Positions 9,997 through 19,645 are shown, counted from the stretch's first letter. The stretch: DNA of 64,000 bases from Adiantum capillus-veneris (GCA_014529385.2 CM043970.1:64746496-64810495); one strand, 5' to 3'. Numbers and translations: made by a program. Notes: generated by a model from the sequence alone, not told the origin.

Positions 9997-10651
9997 AAAG
10001 TGAGGTAGTGATACCGAACTGTATGGCGTCCAGAGAGATCGCCAATAGCATCCGGAATCCTGGAAAGGACTCTTCGGCGGCCCACTCTGATGTGTGGGTC
10101 GTGCGGTACTTGAACTTCATAAAGATCTGCAATGCTTGCTTCTTTGGGCCGTGCCGAAAGAGACACAAAGTCTTCTGTGGCTCCTTCAATGCTTCAACTT
10201 CGTCGAGAGTCCTGCTTCTTTCTTCTTCAAGAATCTCCATGGCTGAAAATTCCTGAAACCATTTCCAACACAAAACCATGAACATATCTATTCCATGTAA
10301 AGTGATGGGAAAAAATTTTGTCTTCCTAAAAGACTGTGCATGCAATGTAGATGAACCAATAGACGGAGTGCCAAACCATTCAGCACATACACGCCAACAA
10401 TGAGATCCAATCTTTCTCTTCTGATCTAAAGCAATCAATTGTGGCAATTCACAACGGAAATGCCCATGCTTGGTGCTCATACTTTCTTGTGCTCGTTCTA
10501 CGAATGTGTCATGCCAAGGAAGAGACATGAAATGTGACGTCCTTAAATGCATACTTTTCAGCTTTTCATGAACAATCCGCATATATCTGTGCTCATTCAT
10601 GAGTGGAACGTGCTCAACGTACAATATGTCATGCCTAGGAAAAGGGATCAC
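9995..10651 (-). pseudogene. E2 internal ORF with decayed pol C-terminus
   Basis: This minus-strand ORF has 218 codons. The C-terminal part (CLFRHGPKKQALQIFMKFKY, then WAAEESFPGF) aligns by eye with the chromodomain-like tails of E1 (HRWKHGSGRRQ, FFTKFRDRGTHEA) and E6 (HRFRHGSKKQ, FLKFKDRETHEAVW). The middle (HGIDMFMVLCWKWFQ) looks like a degenerate version of the SWSMHNVFHVSWLK integrase end. I infer it is a relic of pol kept after a large internal deletion, with frameshift decay. The N-terminal half is not recognisable. Confidence 0.5.
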
Positions 10652-10660
10652 ATAAAGCCA

Positions 10661-10930
10661 CTAACTAAAATACAGGAAACAATCACGAATGAAACACTCG
10701 AACAATGCATGTTGACTAATCATGCAAACACATAGTACTTCTTGTGAGGGTTCTTTGGACCTAGGCTCGAAAGCCAAGATCGGTTCTTCCTGAAGGGGTT
10801 CTTTGGACCTAGGCTCAAGAGCCAAGATCGATCCTTCGTGATTGATCGAATCTGCAACGAGGTTAGCTTCGCTAGAAAAAACATCAACTAACACATCATT
10901 CTTGTGAACAATCACATCTGCTTCATCCAA
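10661..10930 (-). other. E2 internal segment with duplicated acidic repeat
   Basis: This is a weak ORF of 89 codons. It contains two near-copies of a segment (ILALEPRSKEPLQEEP and ILAFEPRSKEPSQEV), seen in DNA as two about 54-base repeats at roughly 10747-10850. No family is recognised. It may be linker sequence of a former polyprotein. Confidence 0.35.
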
Positions 10931-11337
10931 ATCATCATGCTTATGAGAAATCGTAAATCATCATGCTTGTCATTCAAATCATCATGCAAATCCTGTGTAT
11001 CATGCTTTGGAGAAGAAGAGACTAAGAGAGTCTCCTTTTCCTGAATCTCTTGTATGTGTGCCTGCACTTGAGAAAAGAGTTGCAAGAACTCTTTCATGTG
11101 TTGGTCGCTCTTTTCTTTGATGGCTTTGTTCTCGCGATCAAATTCTGCTTGTCGTGCTTTGTTCTCGCGATCAAATTTGGCTTTACTTTCTTTTTCTTCC
11201 AAGTCGTACTGACGCTCTATGGTTGCCATTTCTTCTTTGTAGGCCTTTCTGTCTGCTTCTCTTTTTGCTTTTCTTTCTGCTCTTCTTGCTTCACGTTCCA
11301 ACTTCCTGTCCATAAACATCTGCTCCAACTCCTCCAT
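10912..11337 (-). CDS. E2 coiled-coil protein (gag-like, unverified)
   Basis: This is a 141-codon minus-strand ORF starting MEELEQMFMDRKLEREARRA. Residues 1-95 are almost entirely charged and heptad-like (ERKAKREADRKAYKEEM, then two DRENKA repeats at about residues 58-74), which predicts a long helical coiled coil. It sits where gag would start in a gypsy element and is followed by the pol relic. I infer a gag N-terminal assembly domain. There is no zinc knuckle. The C-terminal 30 residues are His/Asp-rich. It could equally be a captured sequence. Confidence 0.45.
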   Translation of the reverse strand: MEELEQMFMDRKLEREARRAERKAKREADRKAYKEEMATIERQYDLEEKESKAKFDRENKARQAEFDRENKAIKEKSDQHMKEFLQLFSQVQAHIQEIQEKETLLVSSSPKHDTQDLHDDLNDKHDDLRFLISMMIWMKQM

Positions 11338-11436
11338 AGGAGTTAGTGCAATCCTTGGCGTAGATGGGGAAGGGGGAGGGTCGGAAAACCTCCTGGTGGG
11401 AAAAATTCTTCTTCGCCTCTCTCATGCTCATCACCT

Positions 11437-11718
11437 CTAAGCGAAGTATCCATTCCGCTTCGAGTGAGGACCATCCAATGAAGTCGTGGGTTCTTGTGGT
11501 CTTGGGTTCTTAAGTTCATGAGGAACTTGGGTTCTTGCGGGTCTTGGGTTCTTGGGTACTTGAGGGTCTTGAGGTCTTGAGGTTCTTGAGGTTCTTGAGG
11601 GTTTCTTTCGCTTGCAATCTGTGTTTGAGAAGGATCTTCTCTTCACCCAAGTTCTGCTCTTTTCCGCGGGCGCACCCCTTGGCGGCCTTGCGCTCACACC
11701 AAGGTTGCTTTTTCCCAC
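11437..11718 (-). other. Arg/Pro repeat ORF over a GTTCTTGAGG minisatellite in E2
   Basis: A 93-codon minus-strand ORF is dominated by repeats (SRTSRTSRPQDPQV, NPRPARTQ). The underlying DNA from about 11490 to 11610 is an irregular tandem array of GTTCTTGAGG / GGTCTTGGGTTCTTG units. The coding pattern probably only reflects the DNA repeat. It lies in the leader region of E2, between the primer site and the coiled-coil ORF. Confidence 0.55.
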
Positions 11719-11950
11719 TTCACGTCGATTGGCCAGCCGCTAAGTGCATGGTCCGCTCTCAACGAGTGAAAAGAGGCACAAGGGGAGGCTGGACAAGCCC
11801 TTCTTTCCTGGGATTCCCGTCACTCTTCAAAAACACGATTAAGAATCGACACGCCCAAGCGAACTTGGGTTCGTGCAACCGCAACAAGCAAAAAAAAAAT
11901 CTTGTGATTCTTGTGGTTCTTTCCTTGAGTGATACAGAACACTGCCAAAG

Positions 11951-11962
11951 CTCTAATACCAA
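11951..11962 (-). promoter_or_regulatory. E2 primer binding site
   Basis: The plus strand CTCTAATACCAA is TTGGTATTAGAG on the minus strand. This is one base from the initiator tRNA-Met complement TGGTATCAGAG. It directly follows the end of the LTR, as expected for a minus-strand element. Confidence 0.85.
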
Positions 11963-13107
11963 TGTTAGGTGCAACGGAATGAATGTTTGAACTTTGCTCA
12001 AGATGAGTGCTCCGAACTGTGCTCAAGGGTTCCTTTTACTTACGGAAGGGAGAGCCTTCCGTTCCTTTAGTGAGAGAGTGCAATGGACACAAACAAAGTG
12101 AATAGACGTGCATGAGACTGAGAGATAGAGAAGAGAATACGACACCAGAGACATTGTAAAACCCTCCTCCGAAGGCCCCACTCTCGTCGGCGAGAGTGGT
12201 CTACTATTGATTGCACAAACGGGTACAAACTGAATGCATGTGACTGATGCAAATCTAGGCTAGATCGATGACGACGACGGGGATGGCGAGACCGATCTAA
12301 GGGCTGAATTCTGCCGTTCTTTTACTGCTGTCCAAAAATGCTGCTGGCTGAATTCTGCTACTGCTGAAAACGCTAGAAAAAACGCTGAATTTGCTAGTCT
12401 TTATGGCTGAAAATTTGCTACTGTTGTGGGGCTGAATGGCTGTGGAAACAAGGGCTGAAATTGACCTGCTGAAAATCGCCCAAGGCATGAGAGCGGTGGC
12501 GACGAAAGCCTGGATGAAAAACGCTATGCCTGCTGGTACTTGGCAATGGGGGTTTTGCTGAAAACGCTAGGTCTTGTGACTGCAGGGCGGCGATGACTTG
12601 CTGAAAACGCCAAGCAGAGGGAGGCTAGGGCGATGATGACCAAAAATGATAGGGACTTGCTTGAGGGAAATCGCCCAAGTGAGGAGAGGAGTCGTGCTGA
12701 GAGAGAGGGGGAACCTGTCGCCGAAGGCCTGTGTTCTCCTTGCTCATTTTCCAAATAGTGCTAACCTTGGTTTGCTTATATATTATCTTACCCAATTTTC
12801 CCTACTCTGTTCCCAACAAAAATCACTTAAAATAATAAGTGAAAAATTGTGAAAAGTAGGGAAAAAAGGTAAAATACACTGGAAAATTCACTTGAAGGAT
12901 TCTGATGGATTCTTATGGGAATGCTTATGATCATGTTGTGTGCAACCAGAGGATATGCATCTACACTAAGTGACTGGGCATGCACGGTCTACGAATAGAC
13001 TCACAAAAGTGCCAGATCACTTCTAATCTAGACTGACTGGACTGACTGAACCCTTGTCATGTTGTAGCTTGTCCACGGACACATAGGGTTGGATGTGTCA
13101 GGTGACA
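11963..13107 (-). repeat. E2 5' LTR (right copy)
   Basis: This is 1145 bp, starting TGTTAGGTGCAACGG on the plus strand and ending GGTGACA. It matches 8839-9983 throughout, with scattered substitutions and small compensating indels. It carries the same series of AAAACGC words between about 12330 and 12640. It is followed by the AAGCA duplication. Confidence 0.92.
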
Positions 13108-13259
13108 AAGCATGGATCCGGAAGAAGGCAAAGACAGTTCTTCACCAAATTCCGTGATCGAGGAACACATGAAGCGTTTGGTTAGACCAAGAATTCTTCT
13201 TGGAATACCCACAGTTGTTGGCGGACTACTTGGACACCATGTGCCTATCGTCAATTTAA
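13108..13259 (+). pseudogene. pol: E1 pol C-terminal tail (chromodomain-like) after E2
   Basis: After the AAGCA duplication the E1 reading resumes in the interrupted His codon: GSGRRQRQFFTKFRDRGTHEAF. A one-base shift near 13180 creates a stop at 13183-13185. The next frame continues with LDQEFFLEYPQLLADYLDTM to a TAA at 13257-13259. The layout (basic strand, then acidic/aromatic, then a C-terminal helix) matches the chromodomain-like tails of E3, E5 and E7. The polypurine tract begins one base after the TAA. Confidence 0.75.
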
Positions 13260-13270
13260 GCAGGAGGGAA
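13260..13270 (+). promoter_or_regulatory. E1 polypurine tract
   Basis: GCAGGAGGGAA lies between the pol stop codon and the TG of the LTR. It is purine-rich except for one C, and is directly abutted by TGTCACGTGC. The position defines the LTR start. Confidence 0.8.
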
Positions 13271-13888
13271 TGTCACGTGCACCACCTATCGATGCACGAT
13301 GAAACGCTCTAACAATCATATTATGTGCACGCACATGCATTTTAGGACTATCCTTCAACTGTCGTATGCCACTCTGGATAGTCTCCAAGTGAGCTACGAA
13401 GGAGCATTTAGCCGCAAGTTTCGGAACTCGATTCTGAGTCCGGACGAGCAAGTTAGAGCATAATTAAATAAACATTCATAATTAGGCTAAAATAAAAAAG
13501 TCGTTTTTGCCAAAAGTTGGTCGGGCAAAAACCATGTAGGCATACATAAGGCAACCTTAGCCAACACTTTCAAGCATGATTCATAAAGCATTCAAGCATT
13601 CACCCTTGTGCGTTTTCCTCCTCGCGAAGGACTCTCACTCAGCAGTCGCGCTCCGCGTACCCGCATCTCCATAGTCAGGAAACACATCTGCGTTTTCAGC
13701 ATTCCACAGTTCGTGTATTGGATCTCTAATACAGCAATTGGGTAACGCAATTGCGTTACCGCAGTCCATCTCTCTCTCTCTCTCCCCCTCAGTCTCTTAT
13801 CTACATATACAACTATATATACATTTAGTTACAGTTTCCGCAAGTGGGCACCCGCCGACACAGACAGTAGCGTAGGCGGTGTGTTACA
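13271..13888 (+). repeat. E1 3' LTR (618 bp)
   Basis: It starts TGTCACGTGCACC and ends GTGTTACA, giving TG...CA ends. A short CT microsatellite (13768-13785) is followed by a TATA-rich stretch (TACAACTATATATAC at about 13805), a plausible promoter. GCGTTTTCC and GCGTTTTCAGC words occur inside. The corresponding 5' LTR is absent from the window. Confidence 0.85.
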
Positions 13889-14090
13889 TCCAAAATGACG
13901 ACCTTCATTCACAGTGTTCATCACTTTGTTTGTGTCCATTGCACTCTCTCACTAAAGGAACGGAAGGCTCTCCCTTCCGTTAGTAAAAGGAACCCTTGAG
14001 CACAGTTCGGAGCACTCATCTTGAGCAAAGTTCAACATTCATTCCGCTGCACCTTACACTCTCACGCTTCTGCACACAAGCACTCTCACA
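13889..14090 (+). repeat. LTR end fragment of an E2/E6-related element
   Basis: The sequence from 13900 to 14058 is the reverse complement of the first part of the E2 LTR: GTTCATCACTTTGTTTGTG, the GGAAGGCTCTCCCTTCCG hairpin-like block, and CATTCCGCTGCACCTTACA. It is therefore the 3' end of such an LTR in plus orientation. About 32 further bases run to CTCACA at 14090, before a tRNA-Met-like site. Its left part is missing because it abuts E1's LTR exactly at 13888. Confidence 0.8.
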
Positions 14091-14102
14091 TGGTATTAGT
14101 CG
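14091..14102 (+). promoter_or_regulatory. Probable primer binding site
   Basis: TGGTATTAGTCG follows ACTCTCACA. The first nine bases match the modified tRNA-Met primer site seen in E2 (TTGGTATTAGAG). This marks the start of an internal region in plus orientation. Confidence 0.6.
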
Positions 14103-14871
14103 CCAGCGTTGAGGGCGCACCTTCAGCAACAGGTTCTCCTCCCAAGCTTCAACAGCCAGTGTTTTCACTGTGCAGGCCTAGCGCTAGCATCTCTACAGAC
14201 TTTCATCGCGGGAAAGTTGCAGAATAGCCTAGCGTTTTTCAGCCCTAGCGTTTTTTGCAAGAAGCCTAGCGTTTTTGCATCTGCCGGCACGGATCTGCAC
14301 ACCTACTATAAGCGCTACCATTTCTAGGCAATTTCGTCGCGGAAAACCTCCTCTTTCCATTAGCGTTTTTGGCTGCCATCTGCGTTTTTGGACAGTGCTG
14401 CGTTTTTGCAACATAGGGGACATCACTCAGCTTTGCCCACCTGGATCTTACCTATGACAGACGGCCTTGCATCTGGTGCATTTCCGGTCAAATTCCTCTT
14501 TAGATCTTCAGATTTCAGCCAGCAATACCTGTTGTTTTCTCTGTTTTCAGCCCACCTGGGGTTATGCGAGGGATTCACCATCCTTCCTACACCCTCTGCA
14601 CTGCTCCGGACCATGCCGGGAGCATACGAGCATGCTGAAAATCGCTGGACAGCAGCGTTTTCATCACCTCGCAGTTGCGTTTTTGGGTGGACAGCAGACA
14701 CTTGGCTTGCGTTTTTCACGACACCATCCGATGGTGGTCCGTGCGGTCTCTTAGTGACTGCTGTAGTATACGGTATCTTGGACATCAGCTTGATCATCTA
14801 CAGGCGTACGATCCTTTGAAAATCCATTCATTCCAGCCATCATTCGATGGTTGCGCACTCTAGAGGGGGTG
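14103..14871 (+). mobile_element. Retroelement leader/3' region rich in GCGTTTTT words
   Basis: This region of about 770 bases has no convincing coding sequence. It carries at least nine GCGTTTT(T) words between 14230 and 14720, often as TAGCGTTTTTC. A segment at 14722-14790 (GACACCATCCGATGGTGG, then GTGACTGCTGTAG) matches 38828-38895. Both regions end in a purine tract (AGAGGGGGTG at 14862; AGAGGGGGTG at 39371). I infer that both are 3' internal ends of one non-autonomous family. Confidence 0.5.
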
Positions 14872-15263
14872 GTGACTTGTGGTTTGTTATGGACACACCT
14901 ATGCACTCATCAAAGGAGTTCACACGAGATATGGCCATGCTCATGGCATATGGGATTACGACATTCCGAGAGAAGACACCACCGTATTGGGTGGACAAAC
15001 ACTTACCACTTGACCTCGACACGTCAGATCACTTGCTTACACAAGAGCATCTACATGGACTTAGGGAGAGGATCTTGGATCTCTTCTTGGATAGGTTCAT
15101 TGCTTGGATTTACAGACTGGAGTGGGACTTCAGTGCTTTGGACTCTCTTAGAGAGTTTACCCGCGAGATGCAAGATGCGGGAGATCAGGCATCCCGCGAC
15201 TACACCCGGAATCACCCGGAGCTTGGCTTGGATGGTAGTGCAGTTGCTCTTCTACACTCTTGA
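14847..15263 (+). CDS. Hypothetical protein, 138 aa
   Basis: An uninterrupted ORF from ATG 14847 to TGA 15261-15263. I do not recognise a family. It is rich in Leu, Asp and aromatic residues and looks protein-like: REKTPPYWVDKHLPLDLD, then RERILDLFLDRFIAWIYRLE, a hydrophobic/acidic helix-like stretch, then FTREMQDAGDQASRDY. There is no signal peptide or clear membrane segment. It begins beside a purine tract and ends 29 bases before the insertion of E3. It may be LTR sequence that happens to be open, or a fragment of a host or element gene truncated by E3. Confidence 0.4.
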   Translation: MVAHSRGGGDLWFVMDTPMHSSKEFTRDMAMLMAYGITTFREKTPPYWVDKHLPLDLDTSDHLLTQEHLHGLRERILDLFLDRFIAWIYRLEWDFSALDSLREFTREMQDAGDQASRDYTRNHPELGLDGSAVALLHS

Positions 15264-15291
15264 TCATTTGGATTGCTACCTTCAGAGTTGC

Positions 15292-15752
15292 TGTAACAAA
15301 CTTGGACACCCCAAGTCAAGATTCTACCGCGACACAGCAGAGATTCACTTCAAAACATTTCACAAAAGATGACACGGCTCGGTGTAGTTCCGTGCCAAGA
15401 GGTATTGGCCCCAAAGATCGGCGCCCCTTTCGATATTTCTTTTTATATTAATTTTTGTGCAAAGTACACGAGAGTCCGGGAGTACTCACTCTCAGACTCT
15501 GCGTCCAGATGCTCTGAGGAGTGAGTCCCAAAGGACTTATTTATTCTTACAAGGGATGCCCAAAAGCAGATTCCCAAAATCTTTTAAGTTTCAAAAGCAA
15601 AGTTCCCAAAAGCAACTGATCTTCCAAAAGCTACTAAAACAACCAACGTAATTTCTGAAAATCCGTATGTACTGCACGTCAGCAAGTCAGCCCGTTTTGC
15701 GGAAATCTGCACGTCAATTGTCAGCGCAAATTGTGGGCGTCCGTACACCTTG
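15292..15752 (-). repeat. E3 3' LTR, outer part
   Basis: It starts TGTAACAAACTTGGACACC and follows the 5' LTR (34480 onward) closely, including the block ATTGGCCCC...GGCGCCCCTTTCG at about 15403-15431. It breaks at CCGTACACCTTG, where E4 is inserted, and resumes at 24475. Confidence 0.88.
15748..15752. repeat. Target-site duplication of E4, left (CCTTG)
   Basis: CCTTG stands immediately before the TG of E4 and again immediately after its terminal CA (24470-24474). Removing E4 plus one copy restores continuity with the intact 5' LTR of E3 (ACACCTTGCCACGTCA). Confidence 0.93.
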
Positions 15753-16408
15753 TGTCACCAGCGTGTGACTACTATCTATCCTTTTTGTTGATTTCTTTCT
15801 TATTTTATTTACTTTCACTTTTTGGAAACACCCCTCGCGAAATCTAACTGCCCTGCATTGCATAGCTAGTGTGGAACTGTCCAGAGGGAGTCCAGGCCTG
15901 AGGGCAAGAGAGCACTAAGGTTGGACAAGGACTATGGTTAGCCAAAGTGGGGTCATTGACTAGCCAAAGTGGAATCCTTTGCTACATAGGCTACATTTCA
16001 GTTTTTGATGTGGCTGCAGTGTACAAAGAGGGTCGGATGACCTAGAAAGATACAATGGCAGCATCTCCTAAAATTTAGGGAACTGCTATTTTGGGACCTG
16101 AAAATGTATCCGCGTCATTACCTCCGGAATGACAAGGGGAACATTTTATTACTATGCCGCGAAGTCAACTGGGCAACCGGTCAGGATATTTTTAGGCGGC
16201 AATCCCGAAACGGGAAAATGCTTGTAAATGCGCCAAGTGGCACATTGTGGTGCACTTTCCTCATGCAAGAGAAGGTGGCGCTGAATTTTAAGCTGGGAGA
16301 GGCTCATTTGCAGATTTTGTCACAGGTTAAGAGCTATGGAGTGCTTCCTTTCCCTCTTATGTACAGTGCGGTGCCAGGAGTGATGCCCTGCACGCTACGC
16401 ACTGCCCT

Positions 16409-17697
16409 TGTCACAAAACGGGAGCGTACACGAGCACTTGAAAATCTGAAAATTAAAATACTTTGCAAATGTGAGAGAAGGGAGAAGATCGACACAGTAT
16501 TGGGGACCAGAAGATGGGCTGGTCCCCCCCCGTTAAGAGTATTCTTTTATTCAGGGAGGATTCGTATACAAGCACGAGAACCCGAGGAAACCCCTTCGTT
16601 CTGTAATCTTAGACCCGAAGGTCGTGCTTTCCCGTAAAGGGCTTGGGCACAAGGCCCTTCCTTCCCGTAAGGGACTTAGGCGCGAAGCCGTACTTTCCCG
16701 TAAGGGACTTAGGCGTGAAGCCGTACTTCCCGTGAAGGGCCTTCCCGTAAGACGGGAGATTCCTGCAAAACAAACCACACAAACACGCGAAAACAATTCG
16801 TATGGCGAATCCACAATAGATACCTGTCGCTCTTGCGCGGGAAAAGCGACTTCCGTGCTTCGTAGTCTCGCGATCTCTTGCGGCAGAGTCTTCTCTTGCT
16901 GATGTTGGTACCTCCCGTGAGTGAGGGCATGTGGTGCTTTTATAGCTCCTTGGCCACGGCACGAATAACTACTCGCGTAGAGATCGCGGCCGGTTTTTTT
17001 TTTTTTTTTTTGCTGCGCTGTTCTACCTCGAATAGGGAGAGAGAATTCGCTAGCTCCGTTTTTTTTTTTTTTTTTTGCGCTGTTCTACCTGAAATAGGGA
17101 GAGAGAATTCGCTGGCTGGTTTTGTTGCTTTATCTTCTAAGTGGCTGCCCACTTATTAAGTGGGCGGCCGGCATATTTTAAAATTGGTCTGAACCTGCCC
17201 AAAAACTCAATAAAACCTTATAAGTTAAAACCAATGTATTTAACAACACTTCCCAGGCGTCCCTGGATGCAACCATATGCACGAATGCAATGCAAACATA
17301 GATTCTGGCGGGAAAGCGTCTGCCTTCCCGCGATTGTTCCTGCTTTTCGTAAAAAGCTTCATTGAACCCATCTTTATTCTTATGCTTGCGTTCTTACGCG
17401 TATTTTCTTACTCAGTTCGAATTTCCTCCTTAGCCTACGGGATGCCCCCTTACTGATGCACCCGTCACCCATCATGTGACGCATCAGGGACACTCGTAAC
17501 CCGGCCCTTTCCACCGAACTTACGGAAACTCCTTCGCGATGTTTACCGTCACCCATCAAATGACACATCAGAGTTGTCCGTTCCTGATGGCAGTTCCTGT
17601 AGCTACAATCTTTTAACAGTTCTTAGTGCCCATAATAAAATATCCTAAAAAAAGAGATTTAATCATTAAAAATAAGAAAATAGTCCAATTAGCAACA
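16409..17697 (-). repeat. E5 3' LTR (left copy, 1289 bp)
   Basis: On the minus strand it runs from TGTTGCTAATTGGAC to CCCGTTTTGTGACA. It contains a minisatellite of about 32-bp units (TTCCCGTAAGGGACTTAGG, then CGCGAAGCCGTAC) at about 16626-16745 and two T-runs of about 18-20 bases (16994-17013, 17059-17076). The right copy has fewer minisatellite units and one T-run, which explains most of the 102-bp length difference. Confidence 0.92.
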
Positions 17698-17727
17698 TCC
17701 CTCTGGCTTCTAAACAGTTGACCTCAA

Positions 17728-18064
17728 CTATAGTGCTTGGATATATACCTCCAGTATCTCGGGATATGCTGCTAATTCCTCCTGCGTCATCCACTGAGCA
17801 TCTAGATTCGAATAGTTCTTAAACTTAACCAAATACTTCCGTGTTATCTTTCCGGATTTGAGAGACCGCTCTTGATGACTTACTATCTGCTCCGGTTGGA
17901 GTATTTCTTCTGTTTCCTCAACCTCAGGAGGTTCCTCAGCGCTAGGCTGGCTCGGAGGCGGTCCCACATACGGCCGGAGTAAACTCACATGGAAAGCATT
18001 ATGGATCTTCCAATTAGGCGGTAGCTCTAATCAGAAAGCGACATCATTCACTCGCTCAGTAATC
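17728..18064 (-). pseudogene. pol: E5 pol, chromodomain
   Basis: The minus-strand segment (ORF 17988-17728) encodes SLLRPYVGPPPSQP, an acidic linker, then EQIVSHQERSLKSGKI, RKYLVKFKNYSNLDAQWM and an EELAAYPEILEVYIQAL helix. The order of basic strand, LVKFKNY, conserved Trp and acidic helix fits a chromodomain, which directs integrase to particular chromatin in chromoviruses. The upstream piece (FRLLPPNWKIHNAFHV-like) is in another frame. The stop lies 20-odd bases before the purine tract, the expected end of pol. Confidence 0.82.
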
Positions 18065-19190
18065 TTAAACGGTAAACGGCCCATAATAACGGGTAGAAAG
18101 TTTTACCACTTTCCCCTTATGAGACGCTTGTTTCTTAAGTCTTGCCTTCTCAAACTTGAGTAAGACTAACTGTCCGACTGTTAAGTCTAGATTCCTTCTG
18201 TGCTTGTCTACAGCTTTCTTATGCTTTTCTTGAGAGAGTAGAATAGCTCTCCTAACTTGCCCGTAGGCTGTGTCCAAGTCCCGGACAAATTCATCTGTTG
18301 CAAAGATCTTATCCTTAGTTAAAAGGATGGGTGGAAGCAAAGGCTTACCATATAGAATCTCAAAAGGTGCTTTCCCTGTCGATGAGTGTATGGTATTGTT
18401 ATACGCATACTCGACAAGAGGCAAATATTTCTCCCATGCAGATTGCCGGTCTGACACATAAGCTTTTAACATATCCAATACTGTGGAATTAGCTATCTCA
18501 CTTTTCCCGTCCGTTTGAGGATGGTAGGCAGATGAAAAATTCAGCTTTGTACCAAGATTATCCATCAAGGCAGCCAAAATTTTCCTGTCATGCGAGGATC
18601 TCGATCACTCACAATAGACTTAGGCATTCCATGATGCTTAAAGATCTGTGCCAGAAAGACCCTAGCCATATGATCTGCTTTTATCGTTTTCTTGACTGTA
18701 TAAAGTGTGCTTGCTTGCTAAACCTATCCACAATGGTCCAAATCGCGTCATTTCCAGTCTGAGTTCTAGGGAGGTCCATGATGAAGTCCATGGCAATACT
18801 TTCCCAAGGTTCATTAGGCACAGGCAAAGGTTGTAGCAACCAGGCGTCTTATGCCGATCATACTTCACTTTTTGGCAAACCAAACATTCCCTGACATACT
18901 TATCAATGTCTGCTTTAAGGCTAGGCCAATAGAAATATCTTTCCATTGCTAAGGTCGTAGGGAGAATACCCCGATGACCCGCATAAGGCGAAGCGTGTGC
19001 TTCATCCATGATCTTCTTTCTTAATGGTTCCGCCACACATATGGCCTGATGGTGATAGAGATAACCGTCCCGAATGGAATAGGGAAACTCATTCTCTCCA
19101 CGATGTAGCTTTACCCAAACGGTGGAGAAGTCTGGATCATTCGGATACAAATCCGGTAGTGCTTCTAATTCTTGATGATACACCGAAGTG
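18065..19190 (-). pseudogene. pol: E5 pol, integrase
   Basis: The zinc region is DEAHASPYAGHRG and RECLVCQKVKYDRH (complete HHCC). A frameshift near 18840 follows. The core continues in other frames, and the minus-strand reading at 18577-18065 gives NLGTKLNFSSAYHPQTDGKSE (split here between frames), so the catalytic Glu is present. The C-terminal part follows: WEKYLPLVEYAYNNT, KAPFEILYGKP, LTVGQLVLLKFEKARLKK, STRYYGPF. At least three frame breaks make it non-functional. Confidence 0.88.
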
Positions 19191-19645
19191 ATAGCGTTCA
19201 CCCTTGGCCGCCTAGACAATGCGCCCGCGACCACATTCTTACTCCCAGCCGTGTGAAGGATCTGGAAGTGAAACATAGACAAAAAGTTTGCCCATCTCAT
19301 CTGCTTCTCAGATAGTTTCCTTTGCGTAAGAAAATACCGCAAACTCTGGTGATCAGTCTTGATCACAAAATCCGCTCCTAGAAGATAGTGCTTCCAGTTG
19401 GATAAGGCGTGAATCACAGTCGTGAGTTCCTTTTCATAGATTGATGCATGCAACTCTGCATCCTTAAGCCGTCTGCTTTCGTAGGCCACTGCATGGCCTT
19501 CTTGGTTTAACACTGCTCCGATGCAATCGCCCGAAGCATCGCAGTGAACCTCAAATGGTTTTCTTAAGTCAGGCACTATCAAAATAGGTCCATGGCTTAG
19601 CAACTCCTTGAGCCGATCAAAAGCTCCTTGTTGTAAGATCCCCAT
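19190..19645 (-). pseudogene. pol: E5 pol, RNase H
   Basis: The ORF shows FEVHCDASGDCIGAVLNQ (first Asp), AELHASIYEKELTTVIHAL (Glu) and FVIKTDHQSLRYFL (Asp in TDH), then SKNVVAGALSRRPRVN, the usual end before integrase. In other elements the last motif reads NxVADALSRR; here Ala-Gly replaces Ala-Asp. It is one frame away from the RT segment, with the shift near 19640. Confidence 0.9.

Larger units (their letters stand above)
8839..13107 (-). mobile_element. E2: short non-autonomous LTR retrotransposon
   Basis: E2 has two LTRs of 1145 bp each (8839-9983 and 11963-13107), both TG...CA on the minus strand, around an internal region of only about 2.0 kb. The primer site (TTGGTATTAGAG) lies at 11951-11962 and the polypurine tract at 9984-9996. 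A perfect 5-bp AAGCA duplication flanks it. The internal region keeps a gag-like coiled-coil ORF and a decayed pol C-terminus but no protease, RT or integrase core, so it must have depended on another element. It sits antisense inside E1's pol. Confidence 0.93.
468..13888 (+). mobile_element. E1: decayed Ty3/gypsy retrotransposon, 5' LTR missing
   Basis: In plus-strand order it has a leader, gag with a zinc knuckle, protease, reverse transcriptase, RNase H, integrase, a chromodomain-like tail, a polypurine tract and a 618-bp LTR. This is the Ty3/gypsy gene order. No matching 5' LTR or primer binding site is visible upstream of gag; the sequence starts at the fold-back scar. The integrase region with part of a foreign LTR is present three times in tandem. 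Element E2 splits the last copy. Many stops and frameshifts make it non-coding. It has no clear target duplication because the 5' end is lost. Confidence 0.88.

Noticed and set aside
9995-10651. 218-codon minus-strand ORF as a novel protein family
   Set aside because: Its C-terminal half matches the chromodomain-like pol tails of E1 and E6 by eye, so a decayed pol remnant is the simpler reading.
14388-14819. 143-codon plus-strand ORF in the GCGTTTTT region
   Set aside because: Overlaps several other open frames of similar length, shows no domain, and the similar region at 38667-39378 does not keep this frame.
16994-17076. T-runs as poly-A tails of SINE or retroposed genes on the minus strand
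   Set aside because: They lie inside both LTRs of E5 at matching places and have no target duplication or tRNA-like head.
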